Source: Clavaria fumosa (lineage: Eukaryota > Basidiomycota > Agaricomycetes > Agaricales > Clavariaceae). Taken from it: 64,000 nucleotides of DNA. A model generated the notes under the pieces. That model did no database searches. It worked only from the letters and a program-made list of their open reading frames with translations, and was not told the origin of the DNA. Shown here piece after piece: positions 58,164-64,000 of this stretch; position 1 is the stretch's first letter; each line of letters begins with the position of its first letter. The stretch spans positions 2,542,001-2,606,000 of the forward strand of contig OX637803.1 in the NCBI GenBank assembly GCA_951802425.1. The letters run 5' to 3'. The position numbers were made by a program, and so were the translations under genes.

Positions 58164-58454
58164 TGTTAGGATTGCTTATGTAAGCCATCCCAAAGTGCAG
58201 TTGTGGAGAAACTGGGGAGGGTTGTTGGAAGGTCACATGACCTGTGGCTGGGTCGGATTATGTAATCATGTAAGATCACATGACCTGGGGTCTGGGCGCA
58301 TCACGTGATCCGAGGGTCCGAGCGTGGGAAAGTCGGCAAGTGCCGAAGCGTTCACTATAAGTACTTTCACTTTTCCTTTTTTGTACTCTTTTCCCCTTAT
58401 CTTAGTATTGTCGTCATGACCTTATGCTTAAGTTGTGTGAGACCCAGTCTGATA
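58164..58454 (+). repeat. 3' LTR of element C
   Basis: 291 bp. Differs from the 5' LTR at about nine positions, mostly CG to CA or TG. Confidence 0.95.
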
Positions 58455-59700
58455 GGAGGTGATAGCCCTCAACCAGCAGGCGCATCATGGAGTGCCTGAT
58501 GGCAGTTATGATATGACTGCCGTAATGAAGATGCGATGGGCCATTAAGGAGGCCCAGAAAAATGCGGCAGCAGGAAAGCTGCCTACGCCAGTTGAGGACT
58601 GGCTGTTGAGGAACTGGAGAGTTCCTGCTGGCGTCGAGAAATCGGCAGACCGGGTGGCACGCCATCTGCAAGGGCAGATGTTGTGAGAGAGCAGAGGGAT
58701 GGGCAACCCATCCCTGAGGGCAGGACCCTTGGAAGTCGCAGGAGGGGGAGCACCCTCCTATCTGTCGTACCAGACATTGCCGCTGACAGCGGCAAGAGTG
58801 GTTGCGCCTCCCATTAGGGAGTTTGTAGAGACCGGGGAGCCATTGCTCCCCCAAGAGCTGTGGCTCTCCTTTGTAGGGGAGAAGGGGGAAATTCCCCCTA
58901 TGAATCCGAAGGGTGACAGAGGCGCAGTGTCAGACCTGCGCTGCTGGGCTGCTGACATAAGGATGGGCAGGGCAGCCGTCCTTGGGATTGATAAAGACAG
59001 GGATTCACCCCTATCTTTTGCACGCAAGGTGGCCATCTGGCGCACCATAATGGCATGTGCACTGTCTTGGGCCCGAATGTGGCGCCCATTCCTAGCTATG
59101 GCTGTGGCCCTCTTTGTGTCAAAGGGGGCATACGCGCAGGCCATCAAAGGGAGAGTCCTCCCTGCACAACATTCCAGGCACTGGAACACAAAGATAACGC
59201 CAACCATCGCACAGACGATCGAGGCGTTTGTAGACACCGGAGTCTCCGTTGGGGAAACGGAGCTCTGGGACGAATTTGTACTCGTGTGCCCACACAAGTA
59301 CATGCGAAAGGGGAATGCCCCCTTGGACGATGATATCCAGCTAGCACTGGGTGAATGGGAGAAGCCTCCCATACCTCCCCGGATATATGCACTGCTAGAG
59401 TGCATAGGGTGCGGGGCACGTCCGTGCCGTCTTCAGTTAAGCAAGAAGACAGGAGACGAATGGAGGGGCGATGTGCCCCTGGAAGATGGTGGAAGCATGT
59501 CCACCATTAGAAACCCCCTAGGGCTACCTATTGGGGGTTTAACAATATCCCAGACAGAGGGTGCAGGGCCCTCTCAAAAACAAAAGAAAGCAGCTAAGTC
59601 ATCAGCCACTAAGGCTGCGAAGAGGCCTCTTGTGTCATTGCCCGACTGGAGCGACGACGAGGGCGAGCCGCCATGCGACTACAAGCAGGGCTCGGACTAA

Positions 59701-59999
59701 GCATCCGAGCTCTTTAAAAAAATATGCCTACCCTGCAGGACGAGACAGCGGCACTTGGGGCACCCCCCACCGGAGTGTGCTGCTCGTGACACACTGTCCA
59801 ACTGGGGGCAGGTCGCGCAGACCACCGGGTAGGACCTGTCAGCACCAGGCGAAGGCCCCAGGAGGGGATCGTGCCCCGTGACATGGCGGTAACCCTGCCC
59901 AAGGGGATGCGCCCCTTGTAACATTACCCTACGATCCAGCTCGTCGTCCCGTGCTGCCCGCGTGTTGCCTCTGGTTGGGGCCTCTCCGGAGGGGGAGGG
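59701..59999 (+). other. 3' untranslated part of element D
   Basis: GC-rich and with no coding frame. Ends in the purine tract GGAGGGGGAGGG directly before the 3' LTR. Confidence 0.7.
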
Positions 60000-60226
60000 T
60001 GTAAGGCTATAGGCCTTTTCTATTCTTTTATTATATAATCTACATACCATAATAGTCTATTAGCATAGCCGCTTAGGCTATGCTTACATCAGCGGCCCCT
60101 AGAGGGCCGCTCGCCTATATATATATAGTGTCGCGACTGTACAGAGAGGGTAGATCCCTCTACATAGAACTACTACACTCAATATACCGTTGAGTCCGGT
60201 TCTTTTGAGGGATAGAAAGCGTTACA
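60000..60226 (+). repeat. 3' LTR of element D
   Basis: 227 bp. Keeps CG at all three sites where the 5' LTR has TG or CA. Confidence 0.95.
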
Positions 60227-60393
60227 CAATGCTTCTGCAGTCTGATTTTCTTTTGCCAGCAACTCTCTGGCCTCCTCCCAAGGACTTAAGCTGAGGATCC
60301 CACAGCATTCATTTGTGACAAAGGTTAAAGTCACTCCACAAACTGTTGTCTGGCCACTTGATTTCAAATGTCCAAACCACCTGCCGCTCTCTG

Positions 60394-60682
60394 TGTTAGG
60401 ATCACTTACCTAAGCCATCCCAAGAAATAGGAGTTGTGAAGAAACTAGAGAAGATTGTTAGAAGGTCACATGACCTGTGGTGGAGGATTACGTAATCAAG
60501 AGATCACATGACTTGGGCTTGGGCACATCATGTGATCCGAGAGGTCCGAGCATGGGAATGCCAGCAAATGCCAAAGCTCTCACTATATATACTACATCAT
60601 TTCCATTTTTGTACTCTTTTCCCCTTATCTTAGTATTGTTGTCATGACCTTACCCCTAAGTTGTGTGAGACCCAGTCTGATA
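60394..60682 (+). repeat. Solo LTR of the A/B/C family, subfamily II
   Basis: 289 bp, TGTTAGGATCAC...CAGTCTGATA, flanked by a perfect duplication CTCTG (60389-60393 and 60683-60687). No internal sequence is left, so the element was lost by recombination between its two LTRs. Closest to the LTR at 4680-4967. Confidence 0.94.
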
Positions 60683-60687
60683 CTCTG

Positions 60688-61223
60688 GCTTGGCAACTCT
60701 GACCCTGTTTCTGGCTCAATACATGTCTATGACTACTGCACTTTACAAATGGTGGATACCATTTCAAACAGCATATGAATATTGAAATACTAAAACTGGA
60801 CTCACAATTTCACCTTTGTTGTCTTGTTCAGAGCCGTTCGCTGTGAGACCACACATTACTGACCCCTGTGACCATGTTCCTCCACACTATGCTCGCAACT
60901 CAGATGTCCCTGCTGATGAGCACTGATGTACAGCTCTTTGGATCATGCCTTGCATGTCTCAAAGAAAACTGTTGTCAGGAATCGTTGTCGTTGCCTTCAC
61001 ATGTACTGCGCAAGCTTCCTGAGAGGAACACACTGCAGTCAAAGGGAAGAGTAAAACGGACTTGCTGAAAACTAGGTGAGCTCGTGGTGCATGCCTAATT
61101 TTTGCAAAAACCCCTGACAGGCATCAGACAGCATTCGAGTCCCTGAGTCCACGTTGACTCCACCCACAGTCGACTGGATTCCCTCTCCTGTGTCTTCCAT
61201 GCAAACTGAAAACTCAAGCTACC
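60688..61223. other. Intergenic region, nothing identified
   Basis: No coding-like frame. Likely upstream region of the membrane-protein gene. Confidence 0.5.
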
Positions 61224-63922
61224 ATGTTCATCATCCATTTCGCCACAATGGCTCTCTTCCTCACGCTTTGCGGGTTCACTTTTGCAGTCACAGTCCAAGA
61301 CCCTATCACCTGCGAGGTGCAGGGCGACCCCAACATCTATGGCATCAGCATCGGCAGCAGTTTCTATCTCCAATGGGCATCGCTCATCATCTTCCTCATT
61401 GTCTCCCCAAAAGATTGCGACGTATCCAGGACTGCAACTAGCATCACAACCTTGGCCATATATATCAATACATTCTGCAACTTTCAAAATGGGTCCCTTG
61501 TTGCAGTCAAATTCCCTCTCCTCTGGAACATAACAAGCAGCCTGACAGCTTTGAATTGGCCTGTGTCAATGGAGGGATTGAAGAAGAATGGAGGTTCCCA
61601 GGCAGTGGTGCTGCTGATATGGGCCATGTATTACCTTGCTGGACCATGGGTGTTCTTCACAGGCATGCAGGTTGGGAGGCAGCCTGGCTGTGATGTCATA
61701 TATGTCATCTTTGCAACCATCAGCATGTACTTGCATGGTTTTTCGATCTTCCTGAAGGTCTCAAGTGTTGGTGGGGTTTGTCAGGACCCATTTATTTTTC
61801 CCTTACCCAAGTCAACTTTACCAACATCTACGAACCTCCTGACGGCCCTCTACAACCTCACGAGCTCCCCTACACACTTCTGGAACCTGCCATCCTCTTC
61901 CGGAAGCCTCCTCGACCTCCCCCGCATTCACACAACACTCACGACACCTCCCTTTGCCTCACCCATGTGTATACTTTGCCTGGACCCACCACCTCGATGC
62001 GCAACATGCTGTTGCGCATCTTCTTCAGCCAGCACATGACTTGCCACTCAGCATCCTCGGTGCCACCACTACCAGCACCAATACGTTATCAGCATTATGA
62101 CCATTACCCACATTACCAGCATTACCCACATGACCTCCCACCCAAGGTCACCTGCATCACTACTGTCACCCACGTGACCACTCTTATAACCTTGCGACCT
62201 TAACACTCAAACATGCCACCAACAGTCAGCTGTATATTCCTTTCAAATATGCTCCCCTTTCTCTCCTCAGTCATCTATAACTATGCCACGTATGATCTGA
62301 GAATCCCCCTGTAGTTATAGTTACATATGTACTTATTTAACTAGGTCACGACTCATGACAGGTCATCTTCGCGACCTTACCTATGCATTCCCAACCCCTC
62401 ATGACCTTAGTAGAGCATGCGCCTAGTTACTATATGACTAAACATACCCCACACTACTATAGTTCTGTCGCCTGGCAACCTCTGTACTTTTCCTTTTCTG
62501 TTATACTCTCTGTACGTATGTATATAAAGTCTTGCATGTACTTACAGTAGTGAATGGCATGGGTAACCCACGGGTAAATTTGGCTGTACCCCTACCTGCA
62601 CCTGACAGTACCCTTACCCATGGGTACAGGTCCACTAAACTGCCGGGTATGGGTACGGGTTTGTACTTCTAACTATGCTATGCACAAATACAATGGTGTC
62701 CCACCCATCTGCCATCTCCTCCTCATCTCCTTCAACTTCAGCCAGTACTGTGACATAACATCATTGTCCTTCACTAGACCTAACTTACTCCACATGCCAA
62801 TGCAAATCAATGCCCAAGTTGACTGAGCTGACAGCCAAATTTGGACATGCGACAAAGGATCCACGCTGACTGGCTACCCGTGTATCCCTATGAAGGGTAC
62901 GGGTTTTGGAAGGGTCCAGAATCCATTACCTGTACCTGTGAAGAAAACCCGTGCGGGTACCAATACCCACGCAATTCACTAACTTACAGTACTCTAGACT
63001 TGATATTGACACACTTTGGTTCAAGCTTGAGGCTATTATGCCCTTTGAGCTTGGAACCACTGTGATTGATAGGTCTTGTCTCACTTGGTGACCTCGACAA
63101 CACCAAGACAACTCTGCTTTCTTCTAAATTCATCCTCCACACTTGTACAACTCACATGCCTTAAGTATTTCCTTTCCTCCATCTTGGTACTGATTCTTCA
63201 AACCCCATAGGTTCTCTTGTCAGTTGGCAAAGTCATTCCCTTCACTGACACACCTCTCAACATTGTTGTGACTACCCACAACTCTCTCAACATCATCTAT
63301 TTCTTCCTCCTCATCTATTTCTCTTTTGCACTTTGTTGGTTGACTTCATGACCTCCTCAGCATTATCTATTTCCTTCAACTTGTCTTTTCCCTTCTCCAT
63401 ACTTGTCTACCAACTTTGCGACCTTCCTAGCGATGTCTTCCTTCTTCCTACTTGTCTATTTCCATTCTTACAATCTTTCAGATGTCCTTGCAACCTTCCA
63501 GGACTGAGCATTCTTGACTGTGCTCAACAGTTGATTGGTCTTAGCAAGTTTCCAGGATTGGTCACCAACAAGTCAATGTTTGGTATTACTTATGAGATGG
63601 GACAGGCCCTAACAGGGTTGTCACTGCCACAGTGTTGCTGGTGGCTGCAGTAACACTGATTGGGCTGTGGATACAGAATTGGGGTGATGAGGATGTGGAG
63701 CACTTCTACCAAGAGCCAAATTATTTGTCTAGGTTTCTAGCATATGTGCAATTCATCACTGGAGTGATGTCGATCACTTTCACAGAGTTGACTCTGAAGT
63801 CCAATCATGTTACCTTCCCTGGCACCAAGATAACTGATAGTGGGCAGCTCGTTCCATTGCTTATTGGGATTTTTACCTTTGTGACATCTTTGGTCAGCAT
63901 TGCACAGGCTCTTGCACACTAA
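61224..63922 (+). CDS. Fungal integral membrane protein of unknown function, split by a long non-coding segment
   Basis: The 5' exon starts at ATG 61224 with a signal-like hydrophobic stretch (MALFLTLCGFTFAV), then CEVQGDPNIYGISIGSSFYLQWASL, further membrane segments, and YYLAGPWVFFTGMQ...ISMYLHGFSIFLKV near 61760. The 3' part, 63611-63922 after an AACAG acceptor, gives VTATVLLVAAVTLIGLW, FITGVMSITFTELTLKSNHV and TDSGQLVPLLIGIFTFVTSLV. This order (DPxxYGIGxxxGxYLQW ... GQLxPLxxG) is a widespread family of uncharacterised fungal membrane proteins, so both halves belong together. Between them lie about 1.8 kb without clear coding sequence, including a MITE. Either this is one very long intron or the gene is broken. 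A middle exon near 63480-63610 is possible. Confidence 0.55.
61996..62020. repeat. Perfect 11-bp inverted repeat with 3-nt spacer
   Basis: GATGCGCAACA, spacer TGC, then its exact complement. Lies in the non-coding middle of the membrane-protein gene. Confidence 0.85.
62548..62981. mobile_element. hAT-type MITE, 434 bp
   Basis: Inverted ends TAGTGAATGGCATGGGTA and TAGTGAATTGCGTGGGTA (two mismatches) are flanked by a perfect 8-bp duplication ACTTACAG (62540-62547 and 62982-62989). An 8-bp duplication and TAGTG-type ends are typical of the hAT superfamily. There is no transposase; GGGTA/TACCC words crowd both sub-terminal regions, as transposase-binding repeats would. It sits in the non-coding middle of the membrane-protein gene. 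Confidence 0.88.
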
Positions 63923-64000
63923 TAATGTTCATCAGTCACTGGCACCATTGATTTTGGTTTCTGTTATATGTAGAATAAACCATGTTATCCTTATGGTGAA

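Larger units (their letters stand above)
52864..58454 (+). mobile_element. Ty3/gypsy chromovirus C, full length, coding-dead
   Basis: 5591 bp with LTRs 52864-53152 (289 bp) and 58164-58454 (291 bp), about 97% alike. Target duplication GGAGG at 52859-52863 and 58455-58459. Same family as A and B but opposite orientation, parallel to its host element D. Confidence 0.95.
42107..59700 (+). pseudogene. Extra ORF of element D after pol, split by elements A, B and C
   Basis: Pieces at 42107-42263, 47885-48088, 52621-52863 and 58460-59700 join in one frame once each inserted element and one copy of its target duplication are left out: 615 codons including the stop, with a single internal TGA at 58684-58686 (probably CGA). 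The first ATG is at 42107, but the frame is open from 41987, right behind the pol stop. The N-terminal 100 residues or so form a charged coiled coil (KVENDLRKAQEKILSLTEKL). A Pro-rich middle follows. The C-terminal half contains a motif twice, IREFVETG...ELWLSFV and IEAFVDTG...ELWDEFV, and a CxxCG...C cluster. It sits where env would be in a retrovirus, but no signal peptide or clear fusion/TM layout is seen. No known family recognised. Confidence 0.8.
36103..60226 (+). mobile_element. Ty3/gypsy element D carrying three nested insertions
   Basis: Matching 227-bp LTRs (36103-36329 and 60000-60226, TGTAA...TTACA ends) are flanked by a perfect 5-bp duplication CAATG (36098-36102 and 60227-60231). 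Span is 24.1 kb; without the three inserted elements and their duplicated sites D is about 8.4 kb. Order inside is gag, protease, RT, RNase H, integrase, extra ORF. The LTRs differ at three bases, all CG versus TG or CA, always in the 5' LTR. D is coding-dead. Confidence 0.95.

Noticed and set aside
42264..58454. Elements A, B and C as products of one segmental duplication
   Set aside because: Each has its own target duplication and different flanking sequence, which proves separate insertions.
58460..59700. The extra ORF of D as an env glycoprotein
   Set aside because: No signal peptide, no clear transmembrane-fusion layout and a coiled coil at the very N-terminus; only its position matches env.

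Overview
The window comes from a filamentous basidiomycete, most likely an Agaricomycete. Genes are split by many short GT-AG introns (about 50-135 bp). There is a NACHT-WD40 NLR of the type expanded in mushroom-forming fungi, and a full set of fungal retroelements including a Ngaro-type tyrosine-recombinase element. Housekeeping genes (ERG3, DPH7, an HSCB/JAC1 co-chaperone) confirm a nuclear fungal chromosome. No tRNA, rRNA or CRISPR locus was seen.

Layout. 1-1.9 kb: a decayed multi-exon gene of unknown family. 1.9-8.6 kb: a 5'-truncated dead Ty3/gypsy copy with its 3' LTR, simple repeats and weak gene fragments. 8.6-13.2 kb: a complete Ty1/copia element with identical LTRs and an intact 1377-residue polyprotein. 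13.6-18.3 kb: an NLR gene with NACHT and 14 near-identical 42-residue WD40 repeats. 20.0-21.3 kb: an HNH_2-like gene. 22.0-27.7 kb: a Ngaro-type element with the diagnostic A1-ORFs-B1-A2-B2 split direct repeats, RT/RNase H and tyrosine recombinase. 27.9-35.9 kb: a compact gene island (DysF-domain protein, ERG3, DPH7, universal stress protein, HSCB). 36.1-60.2 kb: a nest of Ty3/gypsy elements. 60.4-64 kb: a solo LTR and a fungal membrane-protein gene whose middle is split by non-coding DNA carrying a hAT-type MITE.

The nest is the main structural result. One element (here 'D', 227-bp LTRs, target duplication CAATG) spans 24.1 kb because three members of a second chromodomain family (here 'A', 'B', 'C', LTRs of about 290 bp) inserted into it, each with its own perfect 5-bp target duplication (CCTGG, CGTGG, GGAGG). 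Taking the three insertions out mentally restores an uninterrupted ORF of about 614 codons between pol and the 3' LTR of D. This extra ORF has no family I recognise; it carries a coiled coil and a repeated motif. All three insertions hit this ORF within about 450 bp of each other.

Almost all nonsense mutations in the window read as CGA-to-TGA, and LTR differences are mostly CpG transitions. Reading frames otherwise stay open without indels. This points to CpG methylation damage or a RIP-like process acting on repeats. The A/B/C family also looks self-primed in the manner of Tf1: 11 nt just after the 5' LTR are the exact complement of 11 nt inside the LTR, near the expected transcript start.
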